Below, piece after piece: positions 23,701 through 33,321 of a DNA stretch of 64,000 nucleotides. Source of the stretch: Amblyornis subalaris (taxonomy: Eukaryota > Chordata > Aves > Passeriformes > Ptilonorhynchidae); the NCBI GenBank assembly GCA_018881555.1, contig JACAXG010000093.1:1631264-1695263 (forward strand). Reading direction: 5' to 3'. The notes under the pieces were generated by a model. That model saw nothing but the letters and a program-made list of their open reading frames with translations. It was not told where the DNA came from and made no database searches. Each line of letters begins with the position of its first letter. Within the stretch, counting starts at the first letter, position 1. Made by a program: the position numbers and the translations under genes.

Positions 23701-23892
23701 AAATTTGCACCGCTGGTTTCCAATGTTAAAATGCTTTTGGGAGTTCTGAAATACATTTCTGTGGATTTTCTGCTCAGGTGACTCACAGGTATGGGAGAGA
23801 TGCCTTATTCCTCATGGCAGAGCTATGATAGACCGAGGCCAGAGGTTCAGTGCCGGGAAGAAGCCTGGAGTTCTGCTTCAGAAATCCCAGGA
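23701..23892. other. Unique noncoding sequence
   Basis: Nothing recognised. Confidence 0.4.
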
Positions 23893-24290
23893 TGGAATCA
23901 CAGATTTTTTTAGGTTGTGAAAGACCCTCTCAGATCATTGAGTTCAACTGTTCCCCCAGCACTGCCTCCACTAACTCATGTCCTCAAATGCCACATCCAC
24001 ACATATTTTAAAGCCCTCCAGGGATGGGGACTCCACCTGTGCTGCTGTGCCAGGGCTGGACNACCCTTTCCATGAAGAAATTTTCCCAAATATCCGATGT
24101 AAACCTCACCTGATGCAACCTGAGGCCATTCCCTCTCCTCCTGTCCCTGTTCCCTGGGAGCAGAGCCCGACCCCCCCTGGCTGCCCCCTCCTGTCAGGAG
24201 TTGTGCAGAGCCAGAAGGTCCCCCCTGAGCCTCCTTTTCTCCAGGCTGAGCCCCTTTCCCAGCTNCCTCAGCCTCTCCTCATCAGACTTG
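23893..24290 (-). mobile_element. CR1 LINE fragment, ~400 bp, inverted copy
   Basis: Reverse-oriented CR1 with 'tggaatcacag' at its 3' tip, 'agatcattgagttcaactgt', 'ctccagggatggggactcca', 'gtgccagggctggac', 'ccatgaagaaattttcccaa', then an upstream stretch to 'ccaggctgagcccctttccc'. It is the longest CR1 tail in the window. Its 24130-24254 portion is an exact inverted match to 29857-29981 (all unambiguous bases), so the two copies descend from nearly the same source sequence. Confidence 0.96.
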
Positions 24291-24820
24291 GGATCTAGTC
24301 CATGATTCTAAAGAGAATTTTAGTAACCAAAGCACAAAAAGGCAGCAGGTACCACCTGTGCCATCACTCGTTTGGGTGGCAGTGGGAAGCAGAGCAAGGA
24401 AGAAGCCCCCTTTCCTTGGGGCTCCTGCTTCTGGGGCTCCAGCACGAGGCACAGAGAGGGGGCGAAACACAAATGAGCTAATTAGCCTAATCACAGGGCC
24501 ATCCTCGGTCCCCCTTCGCCGGGCAAACCCACCCCAGCAGCCAGAATGAGGGGATTTAGGGAAAACTGATACCGCTGCGGGGCCATAAACAGAGGAGTGC
24601 ACCTGAAGTAGCCGTGGCCCCCCGGGAGTGCTGGGGGAAGTGAGAACCTGCTTACTGCGAAGACAAGTGACTGTGAAATCCTGCTTTATTCTTCCTGCAA
24701 TAAAAGAGTGTTAGTTCTTCAAGGAAGTGTTTGTGGGGCTGCTCCACGTCCCAGCGGCTGGGACAGGATGGCACCTGTGCCCTGCGGCCCCACGGCTCCT
24801 CCCAGGGAAAAATCTGGGGT
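24291..24820. other. Unique noncoding sequence
   Basis: No gene recognised. Moderately GC-rich, with chance open frames on both strands. Confidence 0.45.
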
Positions 24821-25035
24821 TCCACTGGATATTGGNAAGGAATTGTTCCCTGTGAGCGGGGTGGGGCCCTGGNACAGGTTGCCCAGAGAAGCTGTGGCCG
24901 CCCCATCCCTGGAAGTGGCCAAGNCCGGGTTGGTTTGAGCAATCTGGTCCAGTGGAAGGTGTCCCTGGCACAGGGGTTTGGAACTGGATGAGCTTTAAGA
25001 TCCCTTCCAAACCAAAGCATTCCAGGGTTCTGTGT
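24821..25035 (+). mobile_element. CR1 LINE fragment, 5'-truncated
   Basis: Plus-strand CR1: 'ccactggatattgg.aagg', 'ggtggggccctgg.acagg', 'ttgcccagagaagctgtgg', 'ccgccccatccctggaagtg', 'ccagtggaaggtgtccctgg', 'gatgagctttaagatccctt', 'ccaaaccaaagcattccagg', then 'gttctgtg'. About 215 bp. Confidence 0.94.
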
Positions 25036-26370
25036 TTGTAAGCAATAAAGTCAACCTGCAGAGGAAGCTGAATTTGNACAGGGGTGAAATATGATTTTAA
25101 GGATGCAGAGCTCTGCAAGGAACATTTGGGCCTCCATCAACCTTTTGAGCTTCCTTTCTTCACCTCAGCACTACAAACCATTTACATTGTGTAACCCAAA
25201 TGTTTACCTCTGGANTGTACATTAAAATTTCATCAGAGAAAATAAAATAAAATAATCTAAAAATGCTATTATCTTACTAAGTTGTGGTTAAACCAACCCT
25301 ATTCTTTACGGTCTAACCCTCCTTCAGCTGAAATAAATGATTTCCCTTCCGTTAAATTTAATACTATAGAACCAAGCCTTNACCTGTGAAATAGAAAAGC
25401 TCACAGTTTTGATGCACAAAACGTTTTTTTTAAGAGACAAGACACAGAATTTCATATATCTCTGGCTATGTCCACTTTCATCAGTTGATTACAGATATTT
25501 TCTAGATTTATAAGGAGTAAACAAAAGTCTCTGAAAGCGTAACCCAAGCACCACAAAAACAGAAATTCACATTTTTAATTTCTCCAGCACAGCTTCTGAA
25601 AAATTCCTCCTCCCTGCTCGTGCCTCAAATGTGTCCACTTTCCTTCCATGTCTGATCTCAAAGAACCTTGGAGGTTTCACAGAATGCAGAGGAACCCCAG
25701 AAAATAATAAAGGTATTTGGTGAAATGCTGCTTAGTCTGTGGGATAAACCTGGAGCACTGACTTGTATAGCTAGAGGCTTATTTTTAGATCCTCCAGAGA
25801 ATATGTGTGAAAAAGGTGAAAGAGAGAGAGNGGAAGAACAATTAAACCACCATAACTTCACAAGCCAGAATTTTGGGTAAGATTGTTNGAGAAAATGCAG
25901 CTGCAAATACATTTGCAATTAAAATGGCTTAATTGTGATTTTAAAGCCTTTGCCTAAAAAACAAATAAACAACAAAGTGTTAGCTTTGCATTAGCTCCTC
26001 CAACAGGCCGGAACTGTTAAAAAAAATTTTAAAAGTTAATGAATGTGCCTATTTTTACTAAACTATTGCAATGGCCAATCCAAACCAGACCCTTTTCTCC
26101 TCGGGAAGTGGGATGGCTGCCTCTGGAGGGGGTTTGGGAGGGAGCCTGGCCATGGGGACCTCACCAAAATGTGAGCTCAGGGGACAGCCCTTTCCCCGGG
26201 AAGAGGGAAGGAGAAGGAGCAAAGTGCCCACCAGGGGCTCACCCAGGACCTGGCACCACAGGCCAGGGCTGAAACCGAACTGATGGATGGGGTAGAATGA
26301 AAACAAGCTCAGGACATTGAAAAATTTTATTTGTTTTCATTCTTCCCTCCCTTCTCCTACTCTTTTTTTA
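25036..26370. other. Unique noncoding sequence, AT-rich
   Basis: No gene or interspersed repeat recognised. 25200-25560 is AT-rich. 26090-26280 is GC-rich with overlapping chance frames. The sequence then grades into the pyrimidine microsatellite. Confidence 0.45.
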
Positions 26371-26608
26371 TTCCTTTCCTTTCCTTTCCTTTCCTTTCCT
26401 TTCCTTTCCTTTCCTTTCCTTTCCTTTCCTTTCCTTTCCTTTCCTTTCCTTTCCTTTCCTTTCCTNNNNNNNNNNNNNNNNNNNNNNNNNNNNNNNNNNN
26501 CCTTTCCTTTCCTTTCCTTTCCTTTCCTTTCCTTTCCTTTCCTTTCCTTTCCTTTCCTTTCCTTTCCTTTCCTTTCCTTTCCTTTCCTTTTTCTCCCTTC
26601 CTTTCCTT
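26371..26608 (+). repeat. (TTCCT)n pentanucleotide microsatellite
   Basis: Perfect TTCCT units fill 26371-26465. After the N gap the repeat resumes and is perfect to 26590, then imperfect to about 26608. It is a pure pyrimidine tract on the plus strand (purine on the minus strand), able to form triplex/H-DNA. Long open frames in all directions here are repeat translations (SFPFL-type peptides) and not genes. Confidence 0.98.
26466..26500. other. 35-N assembly gap inside the microsatellite
   Basis: Thirty-five consecutive N. The repeat phase differs on the two sides: a perfect array would need a gap length of 2 modulo 5, which 35 is not. The gap size is therefore probably an estimate or placeholder, and the true array length is unknown. 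Confidence 0.9.
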
Positions 26609-27444
26609 AAGGGCCAGGAGGGAGCAGACTGGGTGGGAAAGGAAGTATATTTTACAGCACTTTCATTACTCAACTTGATGAGAGCTAATAAAAATTCTTA
26701 ATTGAAAATAAGTACCTTAATGACAATATCATAATCAGGAGTTATATTTCCTATTTATTTCGATATAAAATACCTTCTTTCTGAACGAATCNGAGCAAAT
26801 TATTCCGAGCAGTTCTCCTTATTGGCTCTCACATTAGGGAGATAGTAAATACAGCTTTAAGTAGAATCACCTGCAGTTGGTTTTTCACTCCAACTTTCCT
26901 CTCTGTTGCTCAAACCAATATTAGACACTTTCCTAATTGTTATTGAAACATATATGGGGCCCTTTCCCATATCTTTATTTGGCTTTTCGGTGTGGAGTCA
27001 GCATTTAATCCAAGCGTTTGTGACATGGTTAACACCCACAATCATTTCCTGTTATGCCTCACACTGACTACAGTGNGCTGCTGTATATTTTCCAACGCCC
27101 ACTCTGCTGTCTTTACAATCAGATTATGCCATTAGACATAGACAATGAATCACTGTAATTGTTCTAATATGGCCAAACTGCCAGCAAGGATTAACCCTTT
27201 CTGGGAGTTTTGTAGTTAATTCTGTTTGGACCTGTGGTTACAAGGTGTTAAGAGGCTTCGAGGGTTTTAAACTGGGGAAAGGCTCATTTTAGTTCATAAA
27301 ATACCACTTTAAGTGTTGGATTTGGCTCCTATAGAATGGCTGAGGAGTCCAACCAAAGATGAAAAATAAATAATTAATAAAGATAAAAAATGAGGGGAAA
27401 CTTCATAGTAGGCTACAACTTCTTCACGAGGGAAAGAGAGGGGC
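26609..27444. other. Unique noncoding sequence, AT-rich
   Basis: No gene or repeat recognised. The segment 27080-27240 is listed as a candidate element. Confidence 0.45.
27080..27240. promoter_or_regulatory. Candidate conserved noncoding element
   Basis: AT-rich, transposon-free. It includes 'caatcagattatgccattag', 'agacaatgaatcactgtaat' and 'tgttctaatatggcc': opposed SOX-type ACAATG and ATTGTT sites about 11 bp apart, next to TAAT/ATTA cores. Inferred from motif content only. Confidence 0.3.
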
Positions 27445-27724
27445 AGCCCCGACCTCTGCTTTCTGTGAGCAGGGACAGGACCCAGGGAACGGCCTGGAAC
27501 TGTGTCAGGGAGGGTTAGGCTGGATATCAGGAAAAGACCGGTGGGGGACTGAACAGGTTCCCCAGGGAACGGGCACGGCCCCGAGGCTGCCAGAGCTCCA
27601 GGAGCGTTTGGACAACGCTCCCAGGGATGCACAGGGTGGGATTGCTGGGCTGTCTGTGCAGGGCCGGGAGCTGGATCGATCCTTGTGAGTCCCTTCCAGC
27701 TCAGGATACTCTGTGACTCTGCGT
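27445..27724 (+). mobile_element. CR1 LINE fragment with 3' end
   Basis: Plus-strand CR1 of the same subfamily as 15651: 'cagggacaggacccagggaa', 'ttaggctggatatcaggaaa', 'gactgaacaggttccccagg', 'cgtttggacaacgctcccag', 'ggccgggagctggatcgatc', 'gtcccttccagctcaggata', terminal 'ctctgtgactctgcg'. About 280 bp, with small internal deletions relative to the 15651 copy. Confidence 0.94.
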
Positions 27725-28014
27725 GAATCAGTGCTTTTAATCAGAAGAATTCCTGGAGTGGAATTTTGAAGACAACAGCTCCAAGGAGAGAGAGAAGAGT
27801 GTTCGGAGTGTTTGCGCATTTGAGGTTGGACAAAAAGCTCATTTTGTGCTCCTTCAAGAGCTTTCTTGAGGCCGTAAGGAAGGCACAAAGCCAAGCATCT
27901 GGTCCCTGTGTCCCACCCCGGTTACGAGGCTATTAAATGACTCTTTACACACACATTCCTGTCAACACACCACAAAAATGATCCAAGGATACGTCTTCCC
28001 GACACCCTTTTGTT
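27725..28014. other. Unique noncoding sequence
   Basis: Nothing recognised. Confidence 0.4.
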
Positions 28015-28290
28015 CCAAGGCTCGCAGTAAAACCGGCTCCTGATCAAAGTGAGTCGAGGACTAATTGGAAATCAAAAGTCCATTAGCATTGGAAATGCCA
28101 TTTCTACAGCGGGCTGCAGAGTTTTTTGCAAATAATTTGTTTAGGCCCCAAACTAACCATCATTAAATGAATGAAAGTCTCTACACAGACACCTTTTGAC
28201 ATTAATTTAGGCTGGTAATGTATCAGATTAGAGTTTAATATGAAATTCTGACTTGGGTAATTAAAATCTTATTACTTAAGTGGATATTCT
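28015..28290. promoter_or_regulatory. Candidate conserved noncoding element
   Basis: Transposon-free, homeodomain-rich segment: 'gactaattggaaatc', 'ccattagcattggaaatgcc', 'gcaaataatttgtttagg', 'catcattaaatgaatg', 'gacattaatttaggc'. Retained CpGs occur in 'gtgagtcgagg' and 'acagcgggc'. Dense TAAT/ATTA cores over 270 bp. Inference only. Confidence 0.33.
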
Positions 28291-29839
28291 CAGTTTAATG
28301 GGGATACAGGGAATCAGTTTGNCCTGCTCTACCCTTAGTCAATAGTAGGGAGTGAACCTAAAGCAGGANGAGAGGGATAAGATCAGGCACCACGGATGCT
28401 GTGCCCATCTCCCACCCAGTTTTCNCAGCAGTTGAGGGGACACAGTCACCTTTAAAGTGTTCCTTTTTCCTACTCACAGAATCATATACCATGGCAAAAT
28501 TAGTTTTTTTGAATCAAGTATGCTAATTATAAGCAAACCTAGGAGGGAATAGGAAAAAAACCTACTTTTTAATTTATTTTTTTTTAAATTTTGCATTGAG
28601 AACTCCGCAAGATTCCCAAGAGGGAAACAAACAAACAAAACAACCAAGAATCAAAACCTAANGATTAAATATGGGGAAAAACATCCCTGCCTGCCCCAAA
28701 TAGGGAAAGTCTGGACAAAAACAGAACAAAGAAAACATGAAATTCAAGTGCCATCTATGGGAAATATATATATACATTGAATTAGGGGAGGCACTGATGC
28801 AGAAAACCGAATTATTTTAAAGCTGAGGGAAGTCTGGGAAAAAACTCATGGAGTAGTGAAAGCTTTAAGCATTGAGTTCAGGGAAAAATCCATGTCCCTG
28901 TGGCACTCAACCCAGTTTTGGACCACAGCTGGTTTGCTGATGGGCAGCACTTCTCTGCAGCTGGGTTTGGATGGTTTGAATCTCCAGCAAAGCCGAGGTC
29001 CCAGTCTAGGCAATTGATTTCCCACTGTGGGACATGGAAAGGGATCCATGTGTGCTCCTGCCTGGGATCTTCAGGCCTGCACTCTCAAATTCCCTATATT
29101 TTAATGAGAATGTGCATGAACAACATGTGACTCAGGACTGGGGAATCCAGCCTGCTCTATGTAATGTGCTTTAGGAACTTTTGGGATGAAAGTGCTCTGT
29201 AAATGCCAGATAAAGCATCATTACTTTCACTTCAGCTTTTATAGCTTTGGCAAAAACGTTCCTGTCAGGATGAAACTTGGCCTGCTTCTCCTGGGCTTGG
29301 GAGGGAATCTTTTTTTCCCAAATCTGAGGAATCTGGTTTGGCTGAATTTCAGTTCGTTTAATGCAAAAAGGTTGAAAACATTTGACACTGAGACCTTTTT
29401 CTGAACTCAGCTCCAATCAGCTTTGTCTTGAAATGCCAAATCTGGCAAGCTCTTGCTCAGCTCTTTTTTGGATGATTTTCCAAGAAGAAAAAACCCTTCT
29501 CCTTCATTTCTCAATAACATATGTCCCACTTGCCACTCTTAATCTATTCTCTCACATAATTCACTACTGTTGGTACCTGAGGTACTTTTACACTTCAGAC
29601 TGAACAACAGATATTGAAATATGCTTAAATGAGATTTGAAAATCAGTTTGCAAACAGGACACCCCATCATCCAGTGCTCCATCTAATCACAGGGAGCACT
29701 GCCATTGCACTTGATCCAAGATTGGGGAAGTCAATGCTGGGACTCGTTTCAAGTGCATTCAGATGATGGCACATGTGAAATGAAGCACGAGAGGTCCTAA
29801 ATTTCACGGATTTTTTAATTCATTGTTGCAGGAAAAATG
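28291..29839. other. Unique noncoding sequence
   Basis: No gene or interspersed repeat recognised. An A-rich AAAC-type low-complexity stretch lies at 28627-28660 and a short AT run near 28767-28776. A lone 'cacagaatcatata' at 28477 is too short to call CR1. Confidence 0.45.
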
Positions 29840-30208
29840 CCAAGGGAGCTTGGGGAGGGGCTCAGCCTGGAGAAAAGGAGGCTCAGGGGGGACCTTCTGG
29901 CTCTGCACAACTCCTGACAGGAGGGGGCAGCCAGGGGGGGTCGGGCTCTGNNNNCAGGGAACAGGGACAGGAGGAGAGGGAACAGCCTCAAGCTGTGCCA
30001 GGNGAGGNTCAGGCTGGACCTCAGGAGGAATTTCTCCNTGGAAAGGGTGGTCAGGCATTGGCAGGGGCTGCCCAGGGCCAGGTGGAGTCCCCATCCCTGG
30101 AGGTGTTCAAGGAACAAGTGGGTGTGACACAGTGCTCTGGGCTGGGTGACAAGGTGGGGGTCAGTCANAGGTTAGACTCTTTCAACCTAAATGGCTCTAT
30201 GATTCCAT
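29840..30208 (+). mobile_element. CR1 LINE fragment, ~370 bp, with intact 3' end
   Basis: Plus-strand CR1: 'ggggctcagcctggagaaaa', 'ggaggctcaggggggacctt', 'gacaggaggagagggaacag', 'aggctggacctcaggaggaa', 'aaagggtggtcaggcattgg', 'gtccccatccctggaggtgt', 'cagtgctctgggctgggtga', 'caacctaaatggctctatga' and 'ttccatga'. Positions 29857-29981 match 24254-24130 in inverted orientation at every unambiguous base. Its 3' portion differs from that copy, so the shared part is the 5' half of the preserved tail. Confidence 0.97.
29951..29954. other. 4-N run of exact length within CR1
   Basis: Four N interrupt the CR1 copy. The inverted partner copy has exactly four bases at the corresponding place (24157-24160), so the run length is correct and the missing bases are most simply CTCC. 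Confidence 0.8.
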
Positions 30209-31691
30209 GAAAATCACATTTGGAAAGAAGGGAGGATTTTAAACAATATACAAACGTGTGTGTGTGTGCACGTGTTTATGTATATACAAAAATACACATG
30301 AACAAAATAACCAGAAGCATCTTTGGAAGGAAATAAAATATTTACTGATAGACAGAGAACCACTNTTCCCAGTACACCCAGCACAGCTCAGCAGGGAATT
30401 TCGAGGAGGACTCGGAGCAAACGTGGCATTGTGCACATTTTTGCCCTGCTGCAGGAGAGTATGAACAGCAAAAATGACGTGGCAAATGCTGCCCTAAAGG
30501 CCACTTTACCCATTGAANGGCTTTGGTGGTGCCCATGGGATGCTGGGAGGGCAGCCCAGAGCCACCAGCCGGGCACAGGGCAGGAGGAGATGAACAGGCA
30601 TGAAACAAAACAGAGACCAGAAAGGAAGAGGAAGGAAACTGGTGGAAAAAAACTCAATCAAGTGGGGAGTTGAGGAGAGAACAACAAACCCTGGATTTTC
30701 TGGCACGTGCACTGAAACTAAATAAACGTGCTGGCATTTCTAACCAGCTCTCACGTGGGCTGGGACATCACCATTTGCTTATTGAGGTAGAAAAGCTGGC
30801 TCAGGAAAACAGGACAGACANGTTTTAATTTTTTTCCCCCTCCTTGATTTTGTGTTAAAGACGTAGATTGACTATGTAAGAATCACCTTGGTGGAGTTGT
30901 GAGTGATTTACGACAGGAACAGCCCCGGAGAAGTGCGGGGAGCAGGGACGGGAAGGGCCGTGCTGGTTTTTGTACTACACAGCTCAGCCAGAAAAATCCA
31001 TTAAGTTCAGGCACTCAAAAAGGACAAAATCTCTTCGACACTTGTGTGTTTTTGCTCCTTTTAGTGCTGTCCTCAGCAACGGGGCCCTTTTCCCAAAGTG
31101 TTAGACAACATCTGTCCTTTCCTGACTGGTTCACCTGCTGTGGAGCCACATCCTCCACGAACACAACCTGATGCCTCTCAGAGTTTAGGGTGCTCTTAAA
31201 CGCAGAAAACAGAAAGTTCCTTCCAGCTCTCTATAGCTAACTCTCAGTCCTTCTGAAGTAGCTGTTAAACATCCTGGCTTTGCTGCTCTTACAAATGAGC
31301 AAGCACAGAAAGAGCTGCATCTGCCTGAAAAGATCACTTTTGAACTGATCATGCTGGGGGATTTTCACACCTCCCCAGCTTTTTAAACAAACACAATAAT
31401 ATAGAAAATATTTCACTGTCATACTCACATGTACATGGGGCTGCACATGGAACCACTGCTGCAATATTCCTGATTTTGCTGCAAAAGTTCAGAGTTAGCA
31501 CNAGGAGAGTGGGTGTCTCCATGTCTCCACGGAGCAATCGGCCTTGGCTGCTCCTTGGGAGTGACTTTATTGGCATGAGGACTCATGGAACCTTATCCAG
31601 GAGCCTATGGACCACAGAGAGCTCTGATCCACAGCATGTGTTGGTTGACAGGTNCCTGGCAGATCAGCCCACATGTTTTGGAGACAGACCT
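30209..31691. other. Unique noncoding sequence
   Basis: No gene recognised. A short GT-rich alternating stretch lies at 30257-30290. Open frames at 30323-30673 and in reverse have no recognisable similarity. Confidence 0.45.
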
Positions 31692-31890
31692 GAGGAGCAA
31701 TAGGATAAGAGGAAATGGTCTCAAGTTACAGCAGGGGAGGTTTAGACCGTGTTTGGGGAAAATTTCTTCATGGAAAAGGTTGTCCAGTCCTGGCACAGCT
31801 GCCCAGGGCAGTGGAGTCCCCATCCCTGGNGGNATTTAAAAGCNGTGTGGATGTGGCACTTGGGGACGTGGATTAGTGGTGGCCTTGGCT
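31692..31890 (+). mobile_element. CR1 LINE fragment lacking its 3' tip
   Basis: Plus-strand CR1: 'ggagcaataggataagagga', 'aatggtctcaagttacagca', 'gaaaatttcttcatggaaaa', 'ctgcccagggcagtggagtc', 'cccatccctgg', 'gtgtggatgtggcacttggg', 'attagtggtggccttgg'. The expected final ~60 bp, including the octamers, is absent, indicating a secondary truncation. Confidence 0.93.
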
Positions 31891-33046
31891 TCTGCTGCCT
31901 GATCAGATGGTGAGGAGAGCTCTNAGAAAGACAAGATGTTCCTGGTCTTTGTGAAAACACTAAACCAGATTTTGCATCAACCACTTCCCAGCAAGGGAAG
32001 ACATGGGCAAGAGTTAAAATTTAGAGGGAAATGAAACAAAGGAAGCCTTTCAAACACTGAGTAAAAGGCCTCTTATATTCCATCTGCCTGTTTTTCCTAA
32101 TGAGTGNATGCATTGCATCTTTTGGGAGAGGAGGGGTATTTTCTTGGATTCCTGAAAAAACTTCTGCTCTATAATTAATAAAATAAAATGGTTGATCAGT
32201 GTCATCATAAAAACAAGACATGCCTGTGATTTGAAAACCTGCTGAGTTTAAGGATCTTTTCTGGTGTANAGCTGGCATTAAGGGAATATTTTTTTACCTT
32301 TTTCTTCGGAGTTGAGTTGCAGAGGTCATGGCAAACCAGAGCTAGGGCTATTCAAAATTATGTTCATGCTTATAAACTGTCTTGACTGCTATAGGCTCTG
32401 ATATTTTCTTTAGAGACAAAACATACCCTCACACTCACTCCTCACTATGTAGTTGAGCAATCTCAGGAGCCTGAGCTTTGTTTTTCTTTTAATTTTATTT
32501 GAAACTCTTCCAAATCCTGGAAGGGTTTCAAATCAGAGAGGGATCTTGCCCAAGGACTCATTTTGAAAGCAAAGTCACACAGTGCAATGCTCTTTTTTCT
32601 GGATGTTATGTAAATGTTAAGCTCAGCCACCGATGCAGCAGGACAGGTTTTTGCCACTGTCTGTGCAGTGGGTTCCCAGTAAAGACCTTCACTGTCAGCC
32701 ANCTGTCCCCTGGCCCCAAACCCAGCTCTGTCCTTCTGCTTCTCCCTGGGAACACCTGGATAGTCCAGAGGTAACAACTCTTTGATGCCCTCCTCTAGCA
32801 TTGCACAAAAACNACTTTTTCAAAGCAAAACAATGAGGACAGAAGTGAGGAAAGGGAACAGCTCATGCACTACAGCACCTACACTCACCAGGTATTTTCA
32901 CAGTGCAGTTGTCTGCAATTTTTGCCCCATCTAATAATGTTGATTTTTGGATTCTGTATTAAATGTTATAGGTTGATGAGTAAAATTAAAATGAATGTTT
33001 TGTAAGTCTGGCATAGATTATATTCTGTTCTACCAGACAGTATGTT
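31891..33046. other. Unique noncoding sequence
   Basis: No gene or repeat recognised. AT-rich at 32090-32320 and 32930-33030. Confidence 0.45.
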
Positions 33047-33321
33047 ATAGAATCATGGAATGATTCGTGTTGGAAGGGACCTTAAAGCCCATCCCATTCC
33101 ACCCCCTGCCATGGGNAGGGACACCTTCCACTATCCCAGGTTGCTCCAAGCCCTGTCCAACCTGGCCTTGGACACTTCCAGGGATCCAGGGGCAGCCACA
33201 GCTTCTCTGGGCAATCTGTGCCGGGGCCTCCCCACCCTCACNGGGAGGAATTCCTTCCCAATATCCCACCTAACCCTGCCCTCCTCCAGCTCAAGGCCAC
33301 TGCCATTGTCCTGTCCCTACA
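33047..33321 (-). mobile_element. CR1 LINE fragment, full 3' tail, inverted
   Basis: Reverse-oriented CR1 starting with octamers 'atagaatcatggaatgattc', then 'gtgttggaagggaccttaaa', 'gggacaccttccactatccc', 'aggttgctccaagccctgtc', 'gcagccacagcttctctggg', 'ccttcccaatatcccaccta', 'accctgccctcctccagctc', 'tgtcctgtccctacatg'. About 275 bp; the most complete copy of this subfamily in the window. Confidence 0.97.

Noticed and set aside
25668..25880. 70-codon plus-strand frame with a protein-like composition
   Set aside because: Contains an ambiguous codon, no recognisable motif and no flanking exon structure; chance length.
26317..26678. Long repetitive frames on both strands (SFPFL-type and ERKGK-type peptides)
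   Set aside because: They are translations of the TTCCT microsatellite and its N gap.
28477..28490. 'cacagaatcatata', resembling a CR1 3' tip
   Set aside because: Only about 14 bp with no adjoining CR1 block.
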